NCBI RefSeq assembly: GCF_000218485.1
Contig: NZ_AFPB01000089.1
Coordinates: 1 to 64,000, forward strand
DNA: 64,000 bases
Direction of reading: 5' to 3'
Source: Aquimarina agarivorans
GTDB taxonomy: Bacteria > Bacteroidota > Bacteroidia > Flavobacteriales > Flavobacteriaceae
Positions 27,860 through 37,432 of this stretch are shown here, in pieces. The notes under the pieces were generated by a model that was not told the origin of the DNA, ran no database searches, and saw only the letters and a list, made by a program, of their open reading frames with translations. The number at the start of each line of letters is the position of its first letter. Within the stretch, counting starts at the first letter, position 1. The translations under genes and the position numbers were made by a program.

Positions 27860-29020
27860 ATGAGCGACAATAAAGTTCAAATTTTTGACACCACCTTACG
27901 AGATGGCGAGCAGGTCCCAGGATGTAAGCTGAATACTGAACAAAAACTAATTATTGCGGAACGTTTAGACCTTTTGGGTGTTGACGTTATTGAAGCAGGT
28001 TTTCCTGTTTCAAGCCCAGGTGATTTTAATTCGGTTACCGAAATCACCAAAATAATCCGTAACGCTACAGTTTGTGGTTTAACCCGAGCTGTGGAAAATG
28101 ACATTAAAGTTGCTTCTGATGCGTTAAAATATGCAGTTAGACCAAGAATTCATACAGGCATTGGCACTTCCGAATCTCACATTAAACACAAATTCAAAAC
28201 CACTCCCGAAAAAATTATTGAGCGCGGTGTTGCTGCAGTAAAATATGCAAAGTCATTTGTTGAAGATGTTGAATTTTATGCCGAGGATGCCGGAAGAACA
28301 GACAATGAATATTTAGCACGAGTGTGCGAAGCTATGGTTGCCGCTGGTGCCACAGTACTAAATATACCTGATACTACAGGGTATTGTTTGCCCGAAGAGT
28401 ATGGTGCTAAAATTAAATATTTACGTGAAAATGTAAAAGGTATTCACAATGTAACATTATCATGCCACTGCCATAATGATTTAGGTTTAGCTACAGCTAA
28501 TTCAATTGCAGGAGTTGTTAACGGAGCCCGACAAATTGAATGTACCATCAATGGTATTGGAGAACGTGCAGGGAATACTTCTTTGGAAGAAGTTGTTATG
28601 ATTTTAAAACAACACCCTAAGTTGAACTTACATACTGATATCAACACAAAATTATTGTACGATACGAGTAAAATGGTATCGGAAAATATGGGAATGTATG
28701 TGCAACCCAATAAAGCTATTGTAGGTTCAAATGCTTTTGCTCACAGTTCTGGAATTCATCAGGATGGAGTAATAAAAAATCGAGAAACTTACGAAATTAT
28801 CGATCCTGAAGAAGTTGGAGTTACCGAATCTGCCATTGTACTCACTGCCCGTAGTGGTAGAGCTGCCTTAGCCTACCGTGCTAAAAAAGTAGGTTACGAG
28901 CTTACAAAACTTCAGTTAGATGATGTTTACAAAGAATTTTTAGTTTACGCTGACCGTAAAAAAGAAGTGATAGATAAAGATATTCATAAAATTATGGAAG
29001 GTTTTAATATTAAGGCTTAA
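27860..29020 (+). CDS. leuA: 2-isopropylmalate synthase, short form
   Basis: A 386-residue enzyme that condenses acetyl-CoA with 2-ketoisovalerate, the first step of leucine synthesis. The HMGL-like TIM barrel is intact: the opening [14 protein letters not shown] (8-21) carries the metal-binding Asp and catalytic Arg, [11 protein letters not shown] (about 201-211) carries the metal-binding His pair, and [13 protein letters not shown] (about 232-244) is typical of the family. The protein ends soon after a short linker region, so it lacks the C-terminal regulatory domain of the ~500-residue LeuA in E. coli. Feedback inhibition through that domain is therefore not possible. leuB follows but behind a terminator. 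Homocitrate or citramalate synthase are less likely given leuB next door. Confidence 0.9.
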   Translation: MSDNKVQIFDTTLRDGEQVPGCKLNTEQKLIIAERLDLLGVDVIEAGFPVSSPGDFNSVTEITKIIRNATVCGLTRAVENDIKVASDALKYAVRPRIHTGIGTSESHIKHKFKTTPEKIIERGVAAVKYAKSFVEDVEFYAEDAGRTDNEYLARVCEAMVAAGATVLNIPDTTGYCLPEEYGAKIKYLRENVKGIHNVTLSCHCHNDLGLATANSIAGVVNGARQIECTINGIGERAGNTSLEEVVMILKQHPKLNLHTDINTKLLYDTSKMVSENMGMYVQPNKAIVGSNAFAHSSGIHQDGVIKNRETYEIIDPEEVGVTESAIVLTARSGRAALAYRAKKVGYELTKLQLDDVYKEFLVYADRKKEVIDKDIHKIMEGFNIKA

Positions 29021-29045
29021 ACCTTACTGATTAAAATAAATTATT

Positions 29046-29078
29046 AAAAAGATTGAAACTAAAATTTCAATCTTTTTT
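29046..29078 (+). terminator. Terminator between leuA and leuB
   Basis: AAAAAGATTGAAA pairs with TTTCAATCTTTTT around CTAAAA, followed by a T run. It lies 25 bases past the leuA stop, so leuB probably has its own promoter or receives only read-through. Confidence 0.8.
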
Positions 29079-29187
29079 GTTTTTAAAGCAATTTTTAACA
29101 AAATTGAAAGATCGTGCGATTTAAAATGCTTTTAATTTTTTCAAAAAACTATTAAATACTATTTTTGAATTAGTAATAGCTATAAGT

Positions 29188-30303
29188 ATGAAACTCAATA
29201 TTGCAGTGTTAAGTGGCGACGGTATTGGCCCTGAAGTAACCGAACAAGCTGTAAAAGCACTAGATGCTGTTGCTGAGTACTACCTGCATGACTTTGTTTT
29301 TAAGGAAGCTTTAGTTGGAGCTACTGCCATTGAAAAAACAGGAACTCCCCTACCCAAAAAAACTATAGCCATTTGTAAAGAATGTGATACAGTGTTATTT
29401 GGTGCTATTGGAGATCCTAAGTTTGATAATGACCCCAGAACAAAAATATACCCTGAGCAAGGTCTTTTGGGACTTAGAAATGAATTGAATCTTTACGCTA
29501 ATATTAGGCCAGTAATTGTTTACAATTACCTTTTAAATAATTCACCACTAAAACCGCAAAATGCACGCGGTACAAATATTCTTATTTATCGCGAACTCAG
29601 TGCGGGTTTATTTTATGGTGAAAAAGGCTTTAACGAAAACGAACAGCAAGCTTATGATGCTTGCACCTATACCGTAGCGCAAATTGAACGTATAGCGCAT
29701 GATGCTTTTAAAGCAGCTCAAGGCAGAAAAAAGAAATTAACTTTAGTTGACAAATCAAACGTACTAGAAACTTCTCGTTTGTGGCGCAGAACAGTTATGG
29801 CTATGGCAAAATTGTATCCCAACGTTGCTGTTGAGTTGATGTATGTTGATCAAGCTGCTGCAAAAATCATTTTGAATCCAAAAAGTTTCGATGTCATTTT
29901 AACCGCTAACCTTATTGGCGATTTCATTTCGGAAGAGGCCAGTGCTTTGGTAGGTTCAAAAGGAATAATGGCTTCAGCTTCGCTAGGTGAAAAATACAGT
30001 CTGTTTGAGCCCATACACGGATCATACCCCGTTGCTACCAATAAAGGAATAGCCAACCCTATTGGTGCAATTTTATCAGCTGCAATGCTATTGGAACATT
30101 TTAATTTATTGGATGAAGCTGAGGCCATTAAGCGATCCATAACAAAAGCAATGGAACTCAATTTAACTACTCCTGATTTAAACAAACAAAAACCACTGAG
30201 TACCGAAAAAATTGGTGATTTTATTGCTGATTACATTTGTAATCCTGATTTGACTAACTTTAATATTGAAAATATTTATTTAGGTCAATCTACCATAATA
30301 TAA
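29188..30303 (+). CDS. leuB: 3-isopropylmalate dehydrogenase
   Basis: A 371-residue NAD-dependent dehydrogenase that oxidises and decarboxylates 3-isopropylmalate in leucine synthesis. Family motifs are present: GDGIGPEV near the N-terminus, DPRTKIYPEQGLLGLRNELNLYANIRP for substrate binding, the catalytic Tyr/Lys region (GLFYGEKG and VDKSNVLETSRLWRR), the metal aspartates in NLIGDFISEEAS, and GSAP-equivalent EPIHGSYP. It is slightly longer than usual at the C-terminus. leuC/leuD are not in this window. Confidence 0.95.
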   Translation: MKLNIAVLSGDGIGPEVTEQAVKALDAVAEYYLHDFVFKEALVGATAIEKTGTPLPKKTIAICKECDTVLFGAIGDPKFDNDPRTKIYPEQGLLGLRNELNLYANIRPVIVYNYLLNNSPLKPQNARGTNILIYRELSAGLFYGEKGFNENEQQAYDACTYTVAQIERIAHDAFKAAQGRKKKLTLVDKSNVLETSRLWRRTVMAMAKLYPNVAVELMYVDQAAAKIILNPKSFDVILTANLIGDFISEEASALVGSKGIMASASLGEKYSLFEPIHGSYPVATNKGIANPIGAILSAAMLLEHFNLLDEAEAIKRSITKAMELNLTTPDLNKQKPLSTEKIGDFIADYICNPDLTNFNIENIYLGQSTII

Positions 30304-30358
30304 TTACAACTGCATCAGTAAAGCTCATTATAAACCTTAATAGTTACAAAAATAATTT

Positions 30359-32863
30359 ATGATGAAATTACTAAGGTTCAGCTTTCTTTTTGCCATACTA
30401 ATTTGTTTAGGCTTTTCTTCAAACTCACCAATGGATCGTTTTGTGTTACTTTTGGAAGAAATGGAAACTAGTTTTGCTCCTGAAAAAGCGTACATTCATA
30501 CAGATAAACCTTTTTACACTTCTGGCGAAACTATTTGGCTAAAAAGCTACTTAATCAATGGAATTACACACAAAAAAACAAGCAAAAGTAATGTACTTCA
30601 TATTGAACTCATTAATCCCCAGGATAGCATAGTATTTAAAGACAAGTTTTATATTGATGACAAAAAATTTGGTACTGCTGGCGATATTAAAATAAAAAAA
30701 GATTGGGAATCCGGAACTTATCAGTTGAGGGCATTTACTCGTTATATGCTTAATAACTCAACCGAATACTTTTTTAGAAAAAATATAAGAATAAAAAAAC
30801 AAAATGATTTAAAAACTCTAGATCTAAATGAGATAAATAAAGTACCCGAACTGACCATTAGTCAAAATTCTAATCAAAAAGATAGTACATTTCCAAAAGA
30901 TTTAAATATTCATTTTTATCCTGAAAGCGGTGAAATTGTCCCCAAAATTCCTAATAAATTTGGAATTAAAGCCACTGACAATCATGGTAAAGGGTTATAC
31001 ATCACAGGAGCTATAAAAGAAAAAGGAGTTAATGAAATATTAACTATGTTCAGAACTTTTGATTTTGGTTTAGGGATGACTTCTTTTACCCCCAAGAGCG
31101 GGGTGATATACATTGCAGAAGTAAGTACAAAAACAGGAACACTTGAATTTGAATTGCCTGTTGCTCCCGATCATAATCAAAACATAAGTATACAATCCGA
31201 AGATGATCACCTGAATCTAAAAATCAATAGTTCAACTACTTCGCTTTTAAATCATTTTATCATTGGACATTTAAGAGGCAAAGTTTTTTTTAGTAAAATG
31301 ATATCGGAAAATAAGAAAAATATTGAAATTCAACTTCAAACAACTAAGATTTCTTCAGGAATCGCTCATTTCACACTTTTTACACCTAATGGAAACCCTG
31401 TGTGCGAAAGATTAACATTTATTGATAATGAAAGTAACTTAAATTGTTCAATTTCTGTAAGTAAAAAAATTGCAACTAAACGAGAACGACTTAATTTAAA
31501 TGTAAATATAAATTCTAGAAATAAAAAAATAAAAAATGCTAATGTCTCTATTGCGATAACTCAAAAGAATGCAATACCGTTGTCTACAAACGAAAATATT
31601 AAAAGTTGGTTACTTTTAAATTCTGATTTAAGAGGTCAAGTAGCCAATGCTGCAATATTTTTTGATCTTAAAAAACCTAAAGCGCAAAGAAAACACTTAT
31701 TGGAATCGTTATTATTAACGCATGGTTGGAGGCGTTTTACATGGGATAATGCGTTGAAAGATTTTTACAAAAATAGACAAGAACAGAAACCCGAAAAAGG
31801 CATTTACATAAAAGGTTACACCACCCCCATTAATCAGCCTCATAAAGCACAATTTGCACTTACTAAAATTCAATTTTTAGAAGGCAATTTTTATTCAAGT
31901 AAAAAATTCACAGATAAAACTGGTTATTTCGAATATGGTCCGTTCGTAATTTACGATAGTGTTAAAGCTGTTTTAAATGCAGAGATAACTGATTTCAAAA
32001 ACTCGGAAAAAAAGAAAAATGTCGATATATATTTAAAAGAAGAACTAATAACTACTAAGATTGATCCAACACCAAAAAGTCAAATTGACATTGACAATAA
32101 TTACTACAATAATTATATAAAAATACAAGAATATATTGGTCAATTAGAATTTACGTTTAATGGCGTAAATCAATTAAAAGAATTAATAATAAGTGGTAAA
32201 AAGAAAATAAAAATAAATTCAATTGATGACATAGTCAGTAAACTTTCTATTTATGGTGAACCTAGTAATCGAATTGTAGTTGATTCATTACCTGGTATAG
32301 ATGGATTAAGTATTTTTGATTTAATAGGCAGAACGCCTGGTGTAACGCTGTCTGGTAATTACCCTGATCAAATTTTAAAAATAAGAGGACAAAGTACCTT
32401 TGTCGCTTCTAGTGATCCACTATTTTTAATAGATGGTGTTAGAGTAGATAGAAATTTTGTTAGTGGAATTAATGCCTCTGAAGTGTCGTTTGTTGATGTT
32501 TTAAAAGGAAATGATGCAGCCATATTTGGGGTCGAAGGTGCTAACGGAGTGATTGCAATTTATTTGATTGAACCAGGTTTATCTAAAAAGCAAAAGGCAA
32601 AAGGGGTACTAAGTTTTACAGCAAATCCATTCTATAAAGCTAAAGAATTCTTTTCTCCTGACTATTTTAAGGATGCCAGCAACCCGAAACCTGACTTTAG
32701 AACTACTTTGTATTGGAATCCAGATATTGACATTACAATAGACAAAACTCAAAACAATTATTTTTATACTGGCGATCAAACTGGAAAATTTCAAATTGAA
32801 ATCCAAGGAATTACTGATGATGGCGAATTAATTTATGCTGTTGAAGAATTTGAAGTATATTAG
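30359..32863 (+). CDS. Secreted MG2-like protein with C-terminal TonB-receptor plug domain
   Basis: An 834-residue exported protein with a signal peptide (about 1-20). An MG2/macroglobulin-like beta domain starts at about 40 (KAYIHTDKPFYTSGETIWLKSYLI), more beta-sandwich domains follow, and there is a TonB-dependent receptor plug domain at about 640-740 (SIFDLIGRTPGVTL, LFLIDGVRVDRNF, VLKGNDAAIFGVEGANGVI). No beta-barrel follows the plug, so it is not a transporter by itself. Proteins with this build are common in Bacteroidota and of unknown role; a surface or periplasmic scaffold is plausible. ATG 30362 is an equally good start. It follows leuB by 55 bases, but a functional link is unlikely. 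Confidence 0.75.
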   Translation: MMKLLRFSFLFAILICLGFSSNSPMDRFVLLLEEMETSFAPEKAYIHTDKPFYTSGETIWLKSYLINGITHKKTSKSNVLHIELINPQDSIVFKDKFYIDDKKFGTAGDIKIKKDWESGTYQLRAFTRYMLNNSTEYFFRKNIRIKKQNDLKTLDLNEINKVPELTISQNSNQKDSTFPKDLNIHFYPESGEIVPKIPNKFGIKATDNHGKGLYITGAIKEKGVNEILTMFRTFDFGLGMTSFTPKSGVIYIAEVSTKTGTLEFELPVAPDHNQNISIQSEDDHLNLKINSSTTSLLNHFIIGHLRGKVFFSKMISENKKNIEIQLQTTKISSGIAHFTLFTPNGNPVCERLTFIDNESNLNCSISVSKKIATKRERLNLNVNINSRNKKIKNANVSIAITQKNAIPLSTNENIKSWLLLNSDLRGQVANAAIFFDLKKPKAQRKHLLESLLLTHGWRRFTWDNALKDFYKNRQEQKPEKGIYIKGYTTPINQPHKAQFALTKIQFLEGNFYSSKKFTDKTGYFEYGPFVIYDSVKAVLNAEITDFKNSEKKKNVDIYLKEELITTKIDPTPKSQIDIDNNYYNNYIKIQEYIGQLEFTFNGVNQLKELIISGKKKIKINSIDDIVSKLSIYGEPSNRIVVDSLPGIDGLSIFDLIGRTPGVTLSGNYPDQILKIRGQSTFVASSDPLFLIDGVRVDRNFVSGINASEVSFVDVLKGNDAAIFGVEGANGVIAIYLIEPGLSKKQKAKGVLSFTANPFYKAKEFFSPDYFKDASNPKPDFRTTLYWNPDIDITIDKTQNNYFYTGDQTGKFQIEIQGITDDGELIYAVEEFEVY

Positions 32864-33456
32864 AAAAGTAAACTATAACAAAAAGGGTTTTATTTTTTAA
32901 AACTCTTATTATTAGAAATTAAGGCATAAATCAGAAGCTAACCTGAGAAACTAATCATTAAGCTCAATTGAGTTTACTTCTTTTCAGTTATCATAAATAA
33001 AATCCTTTGAATTATCCAGTTCTTAAAATTTATACAAATTTGAATAGTATTAAATTAGATACATTAAAAACTCATTACATTATTAAGGAAGGAAAAACCT
33101 CATAAAATTATAGGAAAAGCTAAAATCACTGTTGATTACCCTGCTTTGGTAATGTCAATGCGCCTTATAAGTAACCAGTATTTAAATATTCTTATTCTTT
33201 TTTTGTAGAGAAATGAGTATTCACAATATGAAGCTTTTTTTTAAACTTATTCAAAAAATAATAAGGGTGTTTTTACGAATAATTTAAAAAAAAGCAATCC
33301 CAAAATTACCTGCTGTTTTGTTGTTCTTCAAAACATTTAATGCTTTGTAAAACAATCAAAATATCCTACATTAGTTGGTAATTCTAAACTCACAATTACA
33401 ATTCAATTCTCAAGTAATTTGCACGGTTTTTTTTAGCTATTAAACAACATATTTTC
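32864..33456. other. Gene-free region
   Basis: No full gene was found. Short open stretches on the plus strand at about 33008-33103 and 33112-33207 have protein-like composition but no recognisable family and no start codons. They may be remnants or chance. A weak hairpin (AAGGGTTTTA/TAAAACTCTT) at about 32882-32910 may terminate the preceding gene. Confidence 0.4.
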
Positions 33457-35328
33457 ATGAAAAAATTACTGGTACTATTTACTTTTTATTTGTTGAACAG
33501 TTATACATATGCCCAACAGGTTGATTCTACTTACGTAAAAAAACATTACTCCAAATCCGTACATAACATAAAAATGCGCGATGGCATCAAATTATACACC
33601 ATTGTGTATACCCCAAAAGATCAATCCAAAAAATATCCTATTTTGTTGAATCGTACGTGTTACAATGCTTCAAAATATGATAATTTCAATGCTATTGGGC
33701 AACCTTCGGGTTATTTAGTACAGGACAAATATATTTTGGTCTATCAGGATGTAAGAGGAAGATATATGTCCGAGGGTAAATTTACCACCCTTACACCTAA
33801 CATTCCTGGTAATGACAAAAAAAACAAAACGGCTATTGATGAAAGTTCCGATACTTATGACACCATTGACTGGTTAATCAAAAACATAAAAAATAATAAC
33901 AAAAAAGTAGGAATGTTCGGTATTTCCTACCCTGGTTTTTATACGGCTGCAGCGTTGCCCGATGCCCATCCGGCCTTAAAAGCTTCATCCCCACAAGCTC
34001 CTATTTCTGATTTTTTCTTTGATGACTTTTTTCATCATGGTGCTTATTTAGAAAGTTACACCGCTGCTTTTCCCGTATTTGGCTATCAAAAACCAGGGTT
34101 AACTAAAAAACCTTGGTACATTGAACAGATCAAACGTTTTTACGATAACCCGCCTAATGATGGCTATAAATTTTACCTAAATCTTGGTCCATTAAAAAAT
34201 ATCACAAAAAAATACCATTATGATAATTTCTTTTGGAAGGAAATTACAACACATCCAAATTACGACTCATTTTGGCAGAAAAGAAGTATTTTACCTCACT
34301 TAAAAAATATTACTCCAGCAGTAATGACGGTTGGTGGCTGGTTTGATGCTGAAGACTTGTATGGCCCTATAAATATTTATAAAACCATTGAAAAAAATAA
34401 CCCAAAAGCACAAAATACCATTGTAATGGGCCCTTGGGACCATGGCGGATGGGCTAGAGAAAAAGGCAAAACTACTCACAACCACATTCAGTTTGGCGAT
34501 AGTATTTCTACTTTTTACCAAAAGGAAATTGAGCGCAAATTTTTTGCGCATCACCTAAAAGGAGAAGAAAGTAAAAAGTTACCCGAAGCTTATATGTTTG
34601 ACACCGGAGCAAAAGCATGGAAAACTTATGATGCTTGGCCGCCAGAAAGTTCAAAAACAACGTTTCATTTTGGGAATAACGGAAAATTGGCAATCAATAA
34701 GGCAACCAACCCTCAGGAAGCGTTTGAATATTTAAGTGATCCTGCAAAACCCGTTCCCTACGTTTCGCAAATGGAAGGATTGACGTTTACGCCACGAAAA
34801 TTTATGTCTGATGACCAAAGGCATGCTTCTAAAAGACCAGATGTACTTACGTTTATTTCTGATGAATTTACAAAGGATATGACCTTAGCTGGTGAAATTG
34901 TTGCGAAATTAAAAGTTTCTATGACAGGTACTGATGCTGATTTTATTGTAAAAATCATAGATGAATATCCTGAAGATCATCCTAATTACGATCATAACCC
35001 CAAAAATATCATTATGGGAGGATATCAACAACTGGTGCGTTCCGAGGTATTAAGAGGCAGATTCAGAAACAGTTTTGAAAACCCAGCGCCATTTGAACCG
35101 AATAAAATTTCGGATGTTAATATTCGCCTACAGGATATACTGCATACCTTTAAAAAAGGACATCGTATTGCTATACAAATACATAGCACCTGGTTTCCTT
35201 ATATTGATCGAAATCCTCAGAAATATGTTGACAATATTTTTGAAGCTAATGCTGAAGATTTTATCAAATCGACAATTAAGGTTTACGGAAACTCTGTAGT
35301 TGAAATTGGTGGTCGAATTAGTATGTAG
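33457..35328 (+). CDS. CocE/NonD family hydrolase (X-Pro dipeptidyl-peptidase S15-like)
   Basis: A 623-residue exported alpha/beta hydrolase with a signal peptide (about 1-19). The catalytic triad is visible: the nucleophile S157 in GMFGISYPG, D297 in GGWFDAEDLYG, and H329 in GPWDHGGW. The oxyanion-hole tyrosine region (LLNRTCYN) and the motif YQDVRGRYMSEGKF precede it, as in CocE. A C-terminal galactose-binding-like beta domain (about 430-620) is typical of the family. Members hydrolyse esters or amides (cocaine esterase, glutaryl acylase, X-Pro peptides); the natural substrate here is not evident. It is monocistronic, with a terminator at 35395. Confidence 0.88.
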   Translation: MKKLLVLFTFYLLNSYTYAQQVDSTYVKKHYSKSVHNIKMRDGIKLYTIVYTPKDQSKKYPILLNRTCYNASKYDNFNAIGQPSGYLVQDKYILVYQDVRGRYMSEGKFTTLTPNIPGNDKKNKTAIDESSDTYDTIDWLIKNIKNNNKKVGMFGISYPGFYTAAALPDAHPALKASSPQAPISDFFFDDFFHHGAYLESYTAAFPVFGYQKPGLTKKPWYIEQIKRFYDNPPNDGYKFYLNLGPLKNITKKYHYDNFFWKEITTHPNYDSFWQKRSILPHLKNITPAVMTVGGWFDAEDLYGPINIYKTIEKNNPKAQNTIVMGPWDHGGWAREKGKTTHNHIQFGDSISTFYQKEIERKFFAHHLKGEESKKLPEAYMFDTGAKAWKTYDAWPPESSKTTFHFGNNGKLAINKATNPQEAFEYLSDPAKPVPYVSQMEGLTFTPRKFMSDDQRHASKRPDVLTFISDEFTKDMTLAGEIVAKLKVSMTGTDADFIVKIIDEYPEDHPNYDHNPKNIIMGGYQQLVRSEVLRGRFRNSFENPAPFEPNKISDVNIRLQDILHTFKKGHRIAIQIHSTWFPYIDRNPQKYVDNIFEANAEDFIKSTIKVYGNSVVEIGGRISM

Positions 35329-35394
35329 TAATGCACTAAATGACACAATAGTAAAATCACTGTAAACTCAAACCAGTTTATTTATACTAAAATG

Positions 35395-35445
35395 GCCTTA
35401 ACTATTTGAAAATATATTATTTATAAATAGTCAAGGCTCTTTTTA
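35395..35445 (+). terminator. Terminator after the CocE-type hydrolase
   Basis: GCCTTAACTATTT pairs with AAATAGTCAAGGC (one mismatch), followed by TCTTTTTATT. It lies 67 bases past the hydrolase stop. Confidence 0.7.
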
Positions 35446-35530
35446 TTGGTACAAAATTTAACACATTCTAGTACCAGTAAAAGTAGCTATTCATGATTAA
35501 TTTTAAAAGCAACCAAAGTATTCCTGTAAT

Positions 35531-35926
35531 TTAATTGAGATTTTTATAATTATTGGGCTTTCTAAAAGTCAACAAGTAGGGCTGTTCTATTCCTACGAAA
35601 AATAACGTTCCTAAAAAGTAACACCCTACATCAATGATATCGGCAGTGTATCGCGAATTGAATTTAGGAAGTATCACTTCAAACCAAATACAACATAAAA
35701 TTGTTACAACTACAAGTATTTTAACAGGGATAAACCTTGTATTTTCAATTTTTAAATACCGTATTATAGTTAAAGTAATTTTAAAAACAATGGGGAGAAA
35801 TAAAAAGTCATTCAAATGATTATTCATCCATATTGGCAGTTGTACATTTATTTTTTGACTTATAATTACAACTAGTGCTATACTGAATAAAGGCAGATAA
35901 TAGTTTCGTTTTAATAGTGTTATCAT
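35531..35926 (-). CDS. Small four-helix membrane protein, unknown function
   Basis: Starting at the ATG at 35926 gives a 131-residue protein opening MITLLKRNYYLPLFSIAL. I prefer this to the upstream ATG at 35956, because that would nearly abut the preceding gene and add a non-hydrophobic leader. About four hydrophobic helices can be seen (near residues 8-25, 40-60, 70-88 and 100-118), with charged loops. Similar short proteins occur in other Flavobacteriaceae; I know of no experimentally supported function. It lies 39 bases downstream of the zinc-ribbon membrane protein gene on the same strand, probably in the same transcript. Confidence 0.65.
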   Translation of the reverse strand: MITLLKRNYYLPLFSIALVVIISQKINVQLPIWMNNHLNDFLFLPIVFKITLTIIRYLKIENTRFIPVKILVVVTILCCIWFEVILPKFNSRYTADIIDVGCYFLGTLFFVGIEQPYLLTFRKPNNYKNLN

Positions 35927-35965
35927 AGGTATTGAATTCACTTTTACAATTAGCATTACGCATTA

Positions 35966-36274
35966 TTAAGCAGCTATATAAACCGTTATTAACGCCAATA
36001 CACCAAAAACTCCCAATACCAAAAACCAAATTGAAAAAAAGAATCTTGCTATATAGCGTTTAAATCTATTTTCATGATTCACTGCTTTTTCAATAAATTC
36101 AGTGATACTACTTTGATCCTTAGTTTTATGTGCTTTTTTCAATTTATTAGCTGCATCCCTTTTGGCTTTTCTCCGTAAGGTGATATTAATTATAGCTCCA
36201 CAGTTTTTACATATATCACTATTTTTAGTGGCAGTTCCGCATTCAGGACAAGTTCTGTAAGTTGTGTTTTTCAC
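35966..36274 (-). CDS. Zinc-ribbon membrane protein
   Basis: A 102-residue protein. An N-terminal zinc ribbon has paired cysteines CPECG (about 9-13) and CKNCG (about 22-26), followed by a basic linker (RRKAKRDAANKLKKAHKTK) and one C-terminal transmembrane segment (about 76-100). This small zinc ribbon plus helix layout is common in bacteria and not specific for a function. It may tether a protein or nucleic-acid interaction to the inner membrane. It is upstream of another small membrane protein gene. Confidence 0.65.
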   Translation of the reverse strand: MKNTTYRTCPECGTATKNSDICKNCGAIINITLRRKAKRDAANKLKKAHKTKDQSSITEFIEKAVNHENRFKRYIARFFFSIWFLVLGVFGVLALITVYIAA

Positions 36275-36410
36275 TTTTTATTTGTCACTTATTAATAAAC
36301 ATATAACCTGCTTACTTAAAAAACAAGCGGCATATAATTTCATATCAATAATAAATAATACTAGTAATGCATGTGGGTTTATTTACTATAATTGTTAGCT
36401 TAAATAAAAA

Positions 36411-36701
36411 TTAAAAAAGCAAGGTAAACACCCACACGAATAAGACATTAAAAAAACCATAAATAAATAGCATAATATAAAATGGTATGTTGACAGCACC
36501 TAGTGAAATGGTAGTAACTTTATATCCTGCTTTTTTTATGTTGTGATCAATAGAATTTTTAGGTGACAATTCAATTTCTATTTGATCATTTTCATTTTCG
36601 CTTACGTAAAATATAGGCTGTTTATTAATAATTAAAATTTTGAAAATCTGATCAATCATAAATACGAATGGAGTAGCCATAAATTTGATTTTTTGTTCCA
36701 A
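36411..36701 (-). CDS. Small membrane protein, unknown function
   Basis: A 96-residue protein with an N-terminal cytoplasmic-like part rich in charged residues and a hydrophobic C-terminal stretch (about 68-95) that could form one or two membrane helices. An internal start at residue 8 (MATPFVF) is possible. I recognise no family. It lies in the same orientation as the two small membrane protein genes downstream, about 136 bases away, and downstream of the repair operon. Confidence 0.5.
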   Translation of the reverse strand: MEQKIKFMATPFVFMIDQIFKILIINKQPIFYVSENENDQIEIELSPKNSIDHNIKKAGYKVTTISLGAVNIPFYIMLFIYGFFNVLFVWVFTLLF

Positions 36702-36772
36702 AACTTTTTTTAGACTTGGCCGTATAACATAAATAGCAACACCCCTAAAAACATCTTAAAAAATATACATTT

Positions 36773-37417
36773 TCAACCAACTTGTAATTTAATTACCTCA
36801 TCATCCGCAATGCCGTAAATTTGTTCTCCCAACTGTGGTTCAATGATAAAATTCCCTGTAAACGTGCCAAATGCTGGTAAAACCAATTGATTTGCTTGTT
36901 TAAAAAAACAGGGGATTGTTATTTGCTGTTTGCCAGCGCCAACTAACCGAACACCAGGATGAATGTGCCCTGAAATAGTAAAAAAACCTTCTTTTTTTTC
37001 AGGTTGATGGGTAAGATGAATGCCTTTTTTACTTAAAAAATCTATCACATTAACACCAATGGACTCATATTTTAGTACAGGGATAATATCATGATTTCCT
37101 GATACTAAAATTACTTTACACATTACGGTTTGTATCCATTGTTCAAAAAAAAACCATTCGTTATTTAAATGACTATGAAACAAATCTCCCAAAAAACACA
37201 ACGTTGTTGGATTAAAATAGGAAACTACAGCATTCAATTGATTAAAATTTTCTGCTACTGATGCCATGGGCACCGGGCTACCATGCTTCCGAAAATGCGA
37301 AGCTTTACCCAAATGTACATCGGCAATAAGTAGCATTTGTTCATTTTTCCAAAAAATAGCACCGCTTGGGTGCAATATAAAAGAGTGCTCTTTTACAAAA
37401 ATAGTTTCTAATTTCAT
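36773..37417 (-). CDS. pdeM: Ligase-associated DNA damage response endonuclease PdeM
   Basis: A 214-residue calcineurin-like metallophosphoesterase, the last gene of the repair operon. All metal-binding motifs are present: DVHLGKA (D33, H35), GDLFHS (77-82), GNHD (107-110) and GHIHPG (150-155). Together with the exonuclease, ligase and Lhr-like helicase upstream it forms the four-gene 'ligase-associated DNA damage response' set found in Bacteroidota and Proteobacteria. Its precise nucleic-acid substrate is not deducible. It starts only 15 bases after the corrected helicase stop (37433), which supports co-translation. Confidence 0.92.
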   Translation of the reverse strand: MKLETIFVKEHSFILHPSGAIFWKNEQMLLIADVHLGKASHFRKHGSPVPMASVAENFNQLNAVVSYFNPTTLCFLGDLFHSHLNNEWFFFEQWIQTVMCKVILVSGNHDIIPVLKYESIGVNVIDFLSKKGIHLTHQPEKKEGFFTISGHIHPGVRLVGAGKQQITIPCFFKQANQLVLPAFGTFTGNFIIEPQLGEQIYGIADDEVIKLQVG

Positions 37418-37432
37418 CGACTTTGTAATGCG

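Noticed and set aside
33008-33207. Possible gene remnants upstream of the CocE-type hydrolase
   Set aside because: Two short protein-like stretches in different frames, no start codons and no family; too weak to call.
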